Positions 1 to 5,342 of a DNA stretch of 5,382 nt are shown here, in pieces. The translations under genes were made by a program, and so were the position numbers. The notes below the pieces were generated by a model, which was not told where the DNA came from, ran no database searches, and saw only the letters and a list, made by a program, of their open reading frames with translations. Positions within the stretch are counted from its first letter, which is position 1. Every line of letters starts with the position of its first letter. Source of the stretch: an uncultured Prevotella sp. (GTDB lineage: Bacteria > Bacteroidota > Bacteroidia > Bacteroidales > Bacteroidaceae). The stretch covers positions 1-5,382 of the forward strand of contig USJD01000223.1 in assembly GCA_900554835.1 (NCBI GenBank), written 5' to 3'.

Positions 1-261
1 CGTGAGATTGTAGAGGCTTACATCAAGCGTTTGAACGATCTTGAAGCTATCGCCATGAGTTATCCTGGCGTAACCAAGACTTACGCTATCCAGGCAGGTC
101 GTGAACTCCGTGTCATCGTGGGTGCGGATAAGATGAACGATGAAGAGAGCATCAAGCTTTCTGATGAAATCGCAACCAAGATTCAGAATGAGATGACTTA
201 TCCTGGTCAGGTTAAGATTACTGTGATTCGTGAGACTCGTAGTGTAGCTTACGCTAAGTAA
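1..261 (+). CDS. rny: Ribonuclease Y, C-terminal part (5' end outside window)
   Basis: The frame is open from the first base to a TAA at 259-261 and gives 86 residues. Recognisable pieces are REIVEAYIKRL, LEAIAMSYPGV, YAIQAGRELRVIV and the end ITVIRETRSVAYAK. These match the C-terminal region of RNase Y, which follows the HD domain; the sequence AIQAGRE(L/V)R and the terminal V(I/T)RE(T/S)R are hallmarks of the family. RNase Y is a membrane-anchored endoribonuclease that starts mRNA decay. Its N-terminal membrane segment, KH domain and HD catalytic residues would lie left of the window, so activity cannot be judged. A TTG at position 31 is an internal codon and not a start. An intrinsic terminator follows about 65 bases downstream. 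The family assignment is firm. Confidence 0.93.
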   Translation, partial: REIVEAYIKRLNDLEAIAMSYPGVTKTYAIQAGRELRVIVGADKMNDEESIKLSDEIATKIQNEMTYPGQVKITVIRETRSVAYAK

Positions 262-269
262 GATAGAAT

Positions 270-277
270 TATATTTG
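270..277 (+). promoter_or_regulatory. Weak candidate -7 element upstream of ttcA
   Basis: TATATTTG fits the Bacteroidota -7 consensus TAnnTTTG and lies just after the rny stop codon. No convincing TTTG -33 element is seen 19-21 bases upstream; the nearest is TTAC at 249-252 with a 17-base spacer. If used, it would start a transcript near 281 that runs through the hairpin at 328-358 before reaching ttcA. In AT-rich intergenic DNA such a match can arise by chance. Confidence 0.3.
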
Positions 278-327
278 AAGTTTAAATTGTCGTTTCTCTT
301 CTGCAAAGTAGAGAGATGTATCTTGAT

Positions 328-371
328 AAAGCCGTACTCTGAAAAAGGGTGCGGCTTTTCTTTTCCCTTTT
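328..371 (+). terminator. Intrinsic terminator after rny, abutting the ttcA start
   Basis: The arms AAAGCCGTACTC (328-339) and GGGTGCGGCTTT (347-358) pair over 12 bp with two G-U pairs around a 7-base loop. A T-rich run TCTTTTCCCTTTT extends to 371. This is a standard Rho-independent terminator for rny. It is unusual that the T-run ends only 6 bases before the ttcA ATG, so the same hairpin may set read-through into ttcA. A weaker stem, TTTCTCT (293-299) with AGAGAGA (310-316), lies just upstream. Confidence 0.8.
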
Positions 372-377
372 CAGAAT

Positions 378-1076
378 ATGATGAAAGCAGAACAGAAAGT
401 ATTAAAGCGATTCAATAAAGGATGTGTTGACTATCATCTTTTGGAGGATGGGGACCGTATTCTTATTGCCTTGAGTGGAGGCAAGGATTCATTGGAACTT
501 GTCCGTTTGCTGGCTCAGCGTGCCCGTATCTATAAGCCGCATATCGAAGTGGAGGCGGCTCATATCATCATGGATAACATTCCTTACGAAACCGACCGCT
601 CTTATCTGCAGGATTTCTGTGCAGAGAATGGCATCAAACTCCATATCCTTCATAGTTCGTTCGATGAATCAACCGATCCCCGTAAGACCCGTTGCTTCCT
701 CTGTGCCTGGAACCGACGTAAGACGCTCTTCGAGTTTGCGGTAAGCCACGGGTTCAATAAGATAGCTCTGGGACATCACATGGATGATATCCTCATTACC
801 CTGCTGATGAACATCACCTTCGAGGGGTCTCATTCCACCATGCAGCCCAGTCTTCCTCTGAAACATTATCCGCTTACTATTATCCGTCCGCTCTGTCTCG
901 TACATGAGGCGGATATCCGGCAGGTAGCAGAAGAGTTGCATTTCACTAAGCAGAAGGCGTTGTGTCCTTACGAAGAGACTACCCGCCGTTCGGATATGCA
1001 AGCCGTCTTCCTTCATTTGGAGCAGCTGAACCCTGAAGCCCGCTATAGTCTTTGGCGTTCAGTCTTTGGGGAATAA
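378..1076 (+). CDS. ttcA: TtcA-type tRNA 2-thiocytidine synthetase (PP-loop ATPase)
   Basis: This 232-residue protein has the N-type ATP pyrophosphatase P-loop SGGKDS at residues 33-38. It also has a CxxC pair (C106 and C109, in RCFLCAWNRR), the motif GHHMDD at 132-137 and a later cysteine, C196 (ALCPYEE). TtcA adenylates C32 of certain tRNAs and inserts sulfur using a 4Fe-4S cluster held by three cysteines. C106, C109 and C196 fit the positions expected for those ligands; this is inferred from motif order. At 232 residues it is clearly shorter than E. coli TtcA (about 311), lacking N- and C-terminal extensions. ATG codons stand at 378 and 381 and no Shine-Dalgarno sequence is visible, so either could be the start. 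It could also be a related PP-loop thiolase with another target nucleotide, since TilS-like enzymes share SGGKDS but lack this cysteine set. It lies alone between a terminator and convergent hairpins. Confidence 0.85.
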   Translation: MMKAEQKVLKRFNKGCVDYHLLEDGDRILIALSGGKDSLELVRLLAQRARIYKPHIEVEAAHIIMDNIPYETDRSYLQDFCAENGIKLHILHSSFDESTDPRKTRCFLCAWNRRKTLFEFAVSHGFNKIALGHHMDDILITLLMNITFEGSHSTMQPSLPLKHYPLTIIRPLCLVHEADIRQVAEELHFTKQKALCPYEETTRRSDMQAVFLHLEQLNPEARYSLWRSVFGE

Positions 1077-1099
1077 AATATAGTAGAAAAAGCAATAAA

Positions 1100-1139
1100 A
1101 ACGAAAGTAGTTGCATGAGCACATGCAACTACTTTCGTT
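1100..1139 (-). terminator. Long perfect hairpin, terminator for leftward transcription
   Basis: The arms at 1100-1117 and 1122-1139 pair without mismatch over 18 bp around a 4-base loop (AGCA). On the - strand the stem is followed by TTTTATTGCTTTTTC, so the U-tract belongs to leftward transcripts coming from the Crp/Fnr gene. On the + strand the sequence after it (GTACAATG) is not T-rich, though A-rich DNA precedes it, so it may act weakly for ttcA too. The stem is long enough to be an RNase III-type duplex. Confidence 0.75.
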
Positions 1140-1143
1140 GTAC

Positions 1144-1190
1144 AATGCAATAGGCTTCATTTGCCATCGAAGCCTATTGTGTTTGTTCCT
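1144..1190 (+). terminator. Hairpin with T-rich tail, likely terminator of ttcA
   Basis: The arms CAATAGGCTTC (1148-1158) and GAAGCCTATTG (1169-1179) form an 11-bp perfect stem with a 10-base loop. Two G-U and two A-U pairs can extend it outward to 1144 and 1183. On the + strand it is followed by TGTTTGTT; on the - strand the following bases are not T-rich. It therefore points rightward, opposite to the hairpin at 1100-1139. It overlaps the stop codon of the nuclease remnant on the - strand. Confidence 0.55.
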
Positions 1191-1293
1191 GGGTTAGACC
1201 GGAATACTTCTTGATTAGATTCATGTCAACACCATTGGCAAGCATGTTCTTAGCAATTTCCAAGGCTTTCTCATTCTTACTTCTTATTTCATG
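1174..1293 (-). pseudogene. Remnant of an Rpn/PD-(D/E)XK nuclease-transposase C-terminus
   Basis: A - strand frame runs from just after a TGA (1294-1296) to a TAG (1174-1176) and encodes 39 residues. They include NEKALEIAKNMLANG, VDMNLIKKYSGL and TQEQ. The pattern (E-I-A-K-x-M-L-x-x-G, then an I-x-K-x-[ST]-G-L-[ST]-x-E helix pair) is the tail commonly found at the end of Rpn/YhgA-like PD-(D/E)XK nuclease family transposases, which are abundant in Bacteroidota. This is recognised by pattern only. No start codon precedes the match, the nuclease domain is absent, and the fragment begins inside the last codons of the Crp/Fnr gene. It is best read as a scar of an old insertion or deletion. Only the first few residues (H-E-I) overlap the regulator's coding sequence. 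Confidence 0.6.
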
Positions 1294-1952
1294 TCATCCG
1301 AGTTGAGTATGGTGATGGTCTTGCCCTCAATCCTGATGGCACCCTTCTCCTCGAATTCGGAGAGGCAGCGGAGGAGCGAGAACTTCTGGATACCGAAGAT
1401 ATCCGCCATTTCCTGTCGGCTGACATCCAGCCGGATGGTTCTGTTCTGCTGTTCGGTAGCCATCTTGATGAGGTATTGTGCCACCTTCTCCTTGACGGAG
1501 AAAAGGGAGAGCATGCGCATTTTCTGCGAAAGGAAGATATCTATCCTTGACAGGTGCTGGATGAAGTTCCAGCGTATGCGCTCATCGGTATCTATCAGCA
1601 GTTTCAGTTCCGAAGGCTTCATGCGCAGGAGGGTAGTCTTCTTACTTGTCTCCACGCTTACGGGCATCTCGTTATGATGTGCGAAGATATAGGCAGGGGC
1701 TATCAGCATCGATTCCCCCAACCGCTCTATCTGGGCCTGCTTGCCCGACAATCCCGACATGCGGGCTATCATCTCTCCCTCGACGATGATGTCGGCATAT
1801 CTGCAGGGCATTCCTGCCAGCACATAGATTTCCCTGGCTGGAAGCTCAACCATCCGGTAGCTTACCATCGATAGCGCCCCTCTGATTTCCTCAGGAGTAA
1901 ATCCCTCAAACACCGTGCATTTCTGCAAGGTAACGAATATTGATTCTTCCAT
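1284..1952 (-). CDS. Crp/Fnr-family transcription regulator, probable HcpR-like
   Basis: With the ATG at 1950-1952 the protein has 222 residues. An N-terminal cyclic-nucleotide-binding-type beta-barrel (about 10-115) includes IIVEGE at 55-60 and ERLGESMLIAPAYIF at 76-90. A long dimerisation helix follows (about 122-147), then a winged helix-turn-helix of Crp type (about 150-215) with LDVSRQEMADIFGIQ and a recognition helix near 188-203. The barrel lacks an Fnr-type N-terminal cysteine cluster. An upstream TTG (1971-1973) would add seven residues, but the ATG gives the usual family N-terminus. The gene lies downstream of hcp on the same strand, after a strong terminator. Crp/Fnr proteins beside hcp in Bacteroidota, such as HcpR of Porphyromonas gingivalis, activate hcp in response to nitrosative stress, and the same role is inferred here. 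Two adjacent histidines (H92, H93) sit where a ligand could bind, but this is speculation. No good promoter of its own is visible. Confidence 0.85.
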   Translation of the reverse strand: MEESIFVTLQKCTVFEGFTPEEIRGALSMVSYRMVELPAREIYVLAGMPCRYADIIVEGEMIARMSGLSGKQAQIERLGESMLIAPAYIFAHHNEMPVSVETSKKTTLLRMKPSELKLLIDTDERIRWNFIQHLSRIDIFLSQKMRMLSLFSVKEKVAQYLIKMATEQQNRTIRLDVSRQEMADIFGIQKFSLLRCLSEFEEKGAIRIEGKTITILNSDDMK

Positions 1953-2004
1953 ACATTTAAGTTTTATATTCAATAACGCATTTTCTCCCGATTTATTGTT
2001 TGCT

Positions 2005-2059
2005 CAAAAAAAATAAGGCACTTTGCAACACTCTCGAGAGTGTTATTGCAAAGTGCCTT
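2005..2059 (-). terminator. Branched intrinsic terminator downstream of hcp
   Basis: The outer arms AAGGCACTTTGC (2015-2026) and GCAAAGTGCCTT (2048-2059) pair perfectly over 12 bp. They enclose a second, complete 18-base palindrome at 2027-2044 (arms AACACTCTC and GAGAGTGTT) plus a 3-base bulge, ATT. On the - strand the stem is followed by A and then eight T residues (complement of 2006-2013), an ideal U-tract. It ends the hcp transcript about 75 bases past its stop codon and separates hcp from the Crp/Fnr gene. A short TTT on the other side gives it some bidirectional character. Confidence 0.88.
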
Positions 2060-2134
2060 TTAAACATGAAAACTTATCCCTTGACTTTTTACTCGTGTTT
2101 TACTGATTCTTCCTTAACTCAGTAGCTGCTGTTC

Positions 2135-3778
2135 TTATCCTATATATTTTTTGATGTCCTCTTCTACCGTTCCGTTTCCGGCAATGCCAAAGGTATCTAC
2201 CAGTACCTTCAGTACGGCTGGTGAACAGAAGGCTGGGAGCGTAGGACCCAGATGGATGTTCTTTACGCCCAGATGCAGCAGGGCAAGAAGTACGATGACC
2301 GCCTTCTGCTCGTACCAGGCAATATTGAAGAAGATAGGAAGATCGTTGATGTCGCTGGCTCCAAAGATCTCCTTCAGCTTCAATGCTACAACCGCCCAGG
2401 AATAGGAGTCGTTGCACTGACCGGCATCCAGAACACGAGGAATGCCGTTGATGTCGCCCAGATTGAGCTTATTATACTTGAACTTGGCACAGCCACTGGT
2501 GAGGATCACTACATCCTGAGGCAGCGCCTTGGCAAACTCCTCGTAGTAGTTGCGGCTCTTCATTCTGCCATCGCAGCCACTCATCACCACAAACTTGCGG
2601 ATGGCTCCGCTCTTCACAGCCTCTACTATCTTGTCTGCCAGGGCAAAGACCTGGGCATGTGCAAAACCGCCGATGATTTCGCCTGTCTCAATCTCCTTTG
2701 GTGGTTGGCAGGTTTTGGCAAGTGCAATCACCTCGGAGAAGTCCTTGTGGCCGTCGGCACCCGCCTGGATATGCTTCCAGCCAGGGAAACCGGTAGAGTT
2801 GGTGGTGAAGACACGGTTCCTGTAGCCTGCCGATGGCGATGGCGGAACGATGCAGTTGGTGGTGAAGACAACAGGACCGTTGAAACTCTCGAATTCCTCC
2901 TTCTGTTTCCACCACGCATTGCCGTAGTTGCCCACCAGATGCTTGTACTTCTTGAGCTGCGGATAGTAGTGGGCAGGAAGCATCTCGCCATGGGTATAGA
3001 CATCGATGCCCGTACCTTCGGTCTGGATGAGGAGATCTTCGATATCCTTCAGGTCGTGGCCTGAGATGAGGATGCCCGGATTGCTGCCTGTGCCGATGTT
3101 CACCCGGGTTAATTCCGGATTGCCGTATGCCTGGGTGTTGGCCTTGTCGAGGAGTGCCATCACATCCACGCCGTACTTTCCTGTTTCGAGCACCACGCCC
3201 AGCAGCGTGTTCATATCAGCATCAGGGTTGCTGATGGTGGCGAGTGCACGGCACATGAAGCTGATGATCTCGCTGTTCTCTTCTCCCAGATGGGCTGCGT
3301 GCTCGTAGTATGCCGCCATACCCTTCAGACCGAGCATGGTGAGTTCTTTGAGCGAGCGGATATCTTGATTCTCGTGGCGGAGCACGGATTCACGGGCGCC
3401 CTCTGCCTCATAGTCTGTCTTCTCGCCACCCCAGATTACCTCCTGATAGGCTGGGAGGTGGATATTCATACTTGCCGCCTTTTCCAGCAGCAGTTTCTTC
3501 AGGACGATACCCTTATCTACCTTTTGCAGGATATCCTGGTCGTTGAAATTGGCGTTGGTGATGGTGGTGAAGAGTGCATCCGTAAGGAAATGGGTTACCT
3601 CTGGTGCCGGCTCTTTGCCTATGCTATGCTGTATGGTTCCTATGCCACGAACCACGCTGAGCAGCAGATCCTGCCACTTGGAAGTTGTAGCCTCCTTACC
3701 GCAAACACCCTTGATGGTACAGCCTGTACCCTTAGCTGTTTCCTGACACTGGAAACAGAACATCTTGTTTTCTGCCAT
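2135..3778 (-). CDS. hcp: Hybrid cluster protein (hydroxylamine / NO reductase)
   Basis: This is a full-length 547-residue Hcp. The N-terminal cysteine motif C8-x2-C11-x8-C20-x5-C26 is the spacing of class I (anaerobe-type) enzymes and binds the proximal iron-sulfur cluster. Residues matching the ligands of the hybrid 4Fe-2S-2O cluster are all present: H241 (SGHDL), E265 (THGEM), C309 (TTNCI), C402 (SGCDGR, the usual persulfide cysteine), C430 (TSGCAK), C455 (GQCND) and E490 (WYEQKA, with K492). The family reduces hydroxylamine to ammonia in vitro and acts as a cytoplasmic NO reductase in E. coli; it also affects protein S-nitrosylation. No hcr-type NADH reductase lies in the window, so the electron donor is unknown. 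The neighbouring thioredoxin is a possible partner but nothing proves it. The ATG at 3776-3778 is the family start. The gene has its own promoter with a 30-bp palindrome upstream and ends in a strong terminator. Confidence 0.97.
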   Translation of the reverse strand: MAENKMFCFQCQETAKGTGCTIKGVCGKEATTSKWQDLLLSVVRGIGTIQHSIGKEPAPEVTHFLTDALFTTITNANFNDQDILQKVDKGIVLKKLLLEKAASMNIHLPAYQEVIWGGEKTDYEAEGARESVLRHENQDIRSLKELTMLGLKGMAAYYEHAAHLGEENSEIISFMCRALATISNPDADMNTLLGVVLETGKYGVDVMALLDKANTQAYGNPELTRVNIGTGSNPGILISGHDLKDIEDLLIQTEGTGIDVYTHGEMLPAHYYPQLKKYKHLVGNYGNAWWKQKEEFESFNGPVVFTTNCIVPPSPSAGYRNRVFTTNSTGFPGWKHIQAGADGHKDFSEVIALAKTCQPPKEIETGEIIGGFAHAQVFALADKIVEAVKSGAIRKFVVMSGCDGRMKSRNYYEEFAKALPQDVVILTSGCAKFKYNKLNLGDINGIPRVLDAGQCNDSYSWAVVALKLKEIFGASDINDLPIFFNIAWYEQKAVIVLLALLHLGVKNIHLGPTLPAFCSPAVLKVLVDTFGIAGNGTVEEDIKKYIG

Positions 3779-3815
3779 ATTGCTATAAATTAATGAGTTA
3801 TTTTAATGTTTTCTT

Positions 3816-3840
3816 CCAGGCGGCAATCTGCCATTCCTGG
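3816..3840 (-). other. Small hairpin in the hcp 5' leader
   Basis: Outer arms CCAGG (3816-3820) and CCTGG (3836-3840) enclose inner arms GGCA (3822-3825) and TGCC (3829-3832), with a 1- and 3-base internal loop between them. It would lie a few bases after the predicted hcp start site, near the 5' end of a leader of roughly 70 bases. It may stabilise the mRNA. No riboswitch family was recognised. Confidence 0.35.
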
Positions 3841-3850
3841 TTTCGGGCTG

Positions 3851-3858
3851 CAAAATTA
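3851..3858 (-). promoter_or_regulatory. hcp promoter, -7 element
   Basis: On the - strand this reads TAATTTTG, a perfect match to the Bacteroidota sigma-70 -7 element TAnnTTTG, and predicts a start site near 3847. No TTTG appears 19-21 bases upstream where a -33 element should be. That position is taken up by the edge of the palindrome at 3873-3902. A missing -33 box next to a large palindrome suggests that transcription depends on an activator. Confidence 0.65.
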
Positions 3859-3872
3859 CGGCTTAAAGAACA

Positions 3873-3902
3873 ATCCTACGGTAACAATTGTGACCGTAGG
3901 AT
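3873..3902. promoter_or_regulatory. 30-bp palindromic operator upstream of hcp
   Basis: The arms ATCCTACGGT and ACCGTAGGAT flank a centre A-ACAATTGT-G. The whole 30 bases equal their own reverse complement except for one symmetric pair (3883/3892). The centre at 3887.5 lies about 41 bp upstream of the start site predicted from the -7 element, the classic position of a class II Crp/Fnr activator. The Crp/Fnr gene next to hcp is the obvious candidate to bind here, but the pairing of protein and site is inferred. As RNA it would fold into a 10-bp stem with a loop, so it could alternatively stop leftward transcripts of the thioredoxin gene, which end just upstream. Confidence 0.75.
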
Positions 3903-3958
3903 ATTAAAAAAACATAAAAAGAGTGTGGGGGAATGGATTTCGGTATTCTGCAGGGCTA

Positions 3959-4258
3959 TTATTGCAGCTGCGAAATCTTCTGCATCAAATCATTCAGGCT
4001 CATGGCTCCGCTCTGTCGCCAGAGCATTTCTCCCTTCTTGAAGAGCATGAGGGTAGGGACCGACTGAATGCGGTACTGCATGGACAGTGCCTCGTTCTTA
4101 TCTACATCTACTTTCAGGATTCTGATGTCATCGCCCATCTTCTCCTTCAGCTGTTCCAGGATAGGGTGCATCATCTTGCAAGGTCCGCACCAGGTAGCGA
4201 AGAAATCTACCAATGTCAGCTGTTCACCGTTAATCATTTCATTGAATTTTTCCATCAT
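3959..4258 (-). CDS. trxA: Thioredoxin
   Basis: This 99-residue protein has the thioredoxin fold. The active site WCGPC occupies residues 23-27 (ATWCGPCKMM), with nucleophilic C24 and resolving C27. The cis-proline loop is SVPT (P68), and the DVDKN loop (51-55) and FKKGE hairpin (73-77) are typical. It has no signal peptide or membrane segment, so it is cytoplasmic. It is slightly shorter than E. coli Trx (about 108), with a trimmed N-terminus. Tandem ATGs at 4258 and 4255 leave the start open by one residue. Its role is disulfide reduction in peroxiredoxins and other targets, with electrons from a thioredoxin reductase not encoded here. It lies between oxyR and hcp on the same strand and has its own promoter plus a possible OxyR site, which suggests induction by peroxide. 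No clear terminator follows it, so some read-through into hcp is possible. Confidence 0.95.
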   Translation of the reverse strand: MMEKFNEMINGEQLTLVDFFATWCGPCKMMHPILEQLKEKMGDDIRILKVDVDKNEALSMQYRIQSVPTLMLFKKGEMLWRQSGAMSLNDLMQKISQLQ

Positions 4259-4296
4259 TATTGATATTTAAAAGTTATTACTTGTTTTTGTCGGTG

Positions 4297-4328
4297 CAAA
4301 GATAAGAAGATTTCTGCAATCCACCAAA
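4297..4328 (-). promoter_or_regulatory. Thioredoxin gene promoter (Bacteroidota type)
   Basis: On the - strand a TTTG (4325-4328) is followed by a 20-base spacer and then TATCTTTG (4297-4304). Both fit the Bacteroidota consensus TTTG / TAnnTTTG with normal spacing. The predicted start site is near 4293, giving a leader of about 35 bases before the ATG. It is the best complete promoter in the window. Confidence 0.72.
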
Positions 4329-4330
4329 TC

Positions 4331-4362
4331 ACTCCATCTATGCGGTGATAGATGAAGTCTAT
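4331..4362. promoter_or_regulatory. Candidate OxyR operator / inverted repeat between oxyR and trx
   Basis: ATAGATGAAGTCTAT (4348-4362) matches the E. coli OxyR element ATAGnTnnnAnCTAT at every fixed position but one. A half-element AnCTAT (4336-4341) precedes it with a 6-base gap (7 in the consensus), although the outer half of that first element is not conserved. The site lies directly upstream of the thioredoxin -33 box. The same stretch holds the inverted repeat CATCTAT (4335-4341) / ATAGATG (4348-4354), extendable by ACT/AGT, which could instead be a weak terminator for oxyR. Its following - strand bases are not T-rich, which favours the operator reading. Confidence 0.42.
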
Positions 4363-4373
4363 TGATTTTTGGG

Positions 4374-5300
4374 TTACAGCCTGATGCCGTATTTCCTGAT
4401 GCCTTCTCCCATCATCTCCTCCGGAATGAATATCCTAAGGGTATCGACGAGGGTGTTCAGCATCCGCTCACGGATGTAATCCTCCCTGATATAGAGCGAT
4501 ATGCGTCTCTGCGACAAGTAATCTCCCTCTATCTTTCTTACATTCCTCTTCTGCTCCTCACTCAGAAAGGGGAGGTGCATCTCCGGAATGATGGTGAAGC
4601 CGCCGTTCTCATCCACTATCCTAATCAGCGTCTCGATGCTGCCTGCCTCATAGATGTGATGACCCTTGCTGCGCGCCTTGCAGAACGAAAAGGCACTGTT
4701 GCGCAGACACTGTGCCTCCTTCATAATCCACATATTCTCATACTCCAGATTCTCGGGCTTGAAAACTGGGAGCTTGCGCCAGCAGCTCTCAGCAAGATAC
4801 ACGTAGAACTTTTCCGTGTAGAGCGGTATCTCCAGAATGCCTTCACGGATATTGTCGGAGATGGCTATGCCGGCATCCGTCTCGCTACGAAGCAGGGAAT
4901 CGAGCATGAAATCAGCCTTCAGTTCCTGAATGTTGAGATCTACCGATGGATAGTTTTCCCGATAGTATCTGATGAACTTGGGCAGGATGTAGGGGGCAAT
5001 GGTGGGTCCCACGGCGAGCGACAGCTTTCCACCTATCTCTCCCTTATCTTCCATTACGATTTCCGAGATGCGTTCTATCTCCTGCAATGCCGTTTCAGCC
5101 TGACGGATAATCTTCTTGCCTGATGCTGTGGGAGATACGGTCTTGTTGTTTCTTTCGAAGATACGGGTATCCAGTTCTTCCTCCAGTTTCACAAGCATGG
5201 CACTGAGCGTGGGCTGCGAAACCTGGCAAGCCTCTGCCGCTCTCGCAAAATTGCGAAAGTGGTTGAGTGCCACAATGTATTTCAGTTGCTGTAAATTCAT
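4374..5300 (-). CDS. oxyR: OxyR, LysR-family peroxide-sensing regulator
   Basis: This 308-residue LysR-type regulator has an N-terminal winged helix-turn-helix (about 1-60) containing FARAAEACQVSQPTLSAMLVKLEEELDTRIFER. A linker helix spans about 62-85, and a two-lobed effector domain starts near 91 (GGKLSLAVGPTIAPYILP). The redox pair C198 and C207 sits in CLRNSAFSFC, with the same spacing as C199/C208 of E. coli OxyR (CLRDQAMGFC). This identifies it as OxyR and not another LysR regulator. Peroxide oxidises the pair to a disulfide and switches the protein to an activator of catalase, peroxiredoxin, Dps and thioredoxin genes. The ATG at 5298-5300 gives the canonical N-terminus MNLQQLKYIVAL. 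The length is normal. The thioredoxin gene follows 115 bases downstream on the same strand with its own promoter. No clear oxyR promoter or OxyR site was seen in the 42 bases upstream. Confidence 0.95.
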   Translation of the reverse strand: MNLQQLKYIVALNHFRNFARAAEACQVSQPTLSAMLVKLEEELDTRIFERNNKTVSPTASGKKIIRQAETALQEIERISEIVMEDKGEIGGKLSLAVGPTIAPYILPKFIRYYRENYPSVDLNIQELKADFMLDSLLRSETDAGIAISDNIREGILEIPLYTEKFYVYLAESCWRKLPVFKPENLEYENMWIMKEAQCLRNSAFSFCKARSKGHHIYEAGSIETLIRIVDENGGFTIIPEMHLPFLSEEQKRNVRKIEGDYLSQRRISLYIREDYIRERMLNTLVDTLRIFIPEEMMGEGIRKYGIRL

Positions 5301-5342
5301 ATCGTTATTCTATTTATATCTGCCAAGTACAGGGCTTATGCG

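Noticed and set aside
1927..1934. GGTAAC half-site resembling part of the hcp palindrome, near the start of the regulator gene
   Set aside because: It is a single six-base match inside coding sequence without a partner half-site, so it is not evidence of autoregulation.
1953..1973. TTG start adding seven residues to the Crp/Fnr regulator
   Set aside because: The ATG at 1950-1952 gives the usual N-terminus and length for the family, and nothing favours the TTG.
1974..1995. Mini-ORF ATG-CGT-TAT-TGA preceded by GGGAGAA on the - strand upstream of the regulator
   Set aside because: A three-codon frame after a purine-rich stretch is expected by chance, and Bacteroidota rarely depend on Shine-Dalgarno sequences.
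2069..2076. TAAGTTTT on the - strand as a promoter for the regulator
   Set aside because: It misses the final G of the -7 element, has no -33 element, and lies upstream of a strong terminator.
2252..3793. Long + strand open frames (2252-3064 and 3290-3793) opposite hcp
   Set aside because: They are antisense to a full-length Hcp with all cluster ligands. Their translations are low in recognisable motifs and they lack supporting promoters.
4362..5123. A 253-codon + strand open frame opposite oxyR
   Set aside because: It lies entirely antisense to a well-identified oxyR with conserved domains. Its translation shows no recognisable family, so it is a shadow frame.
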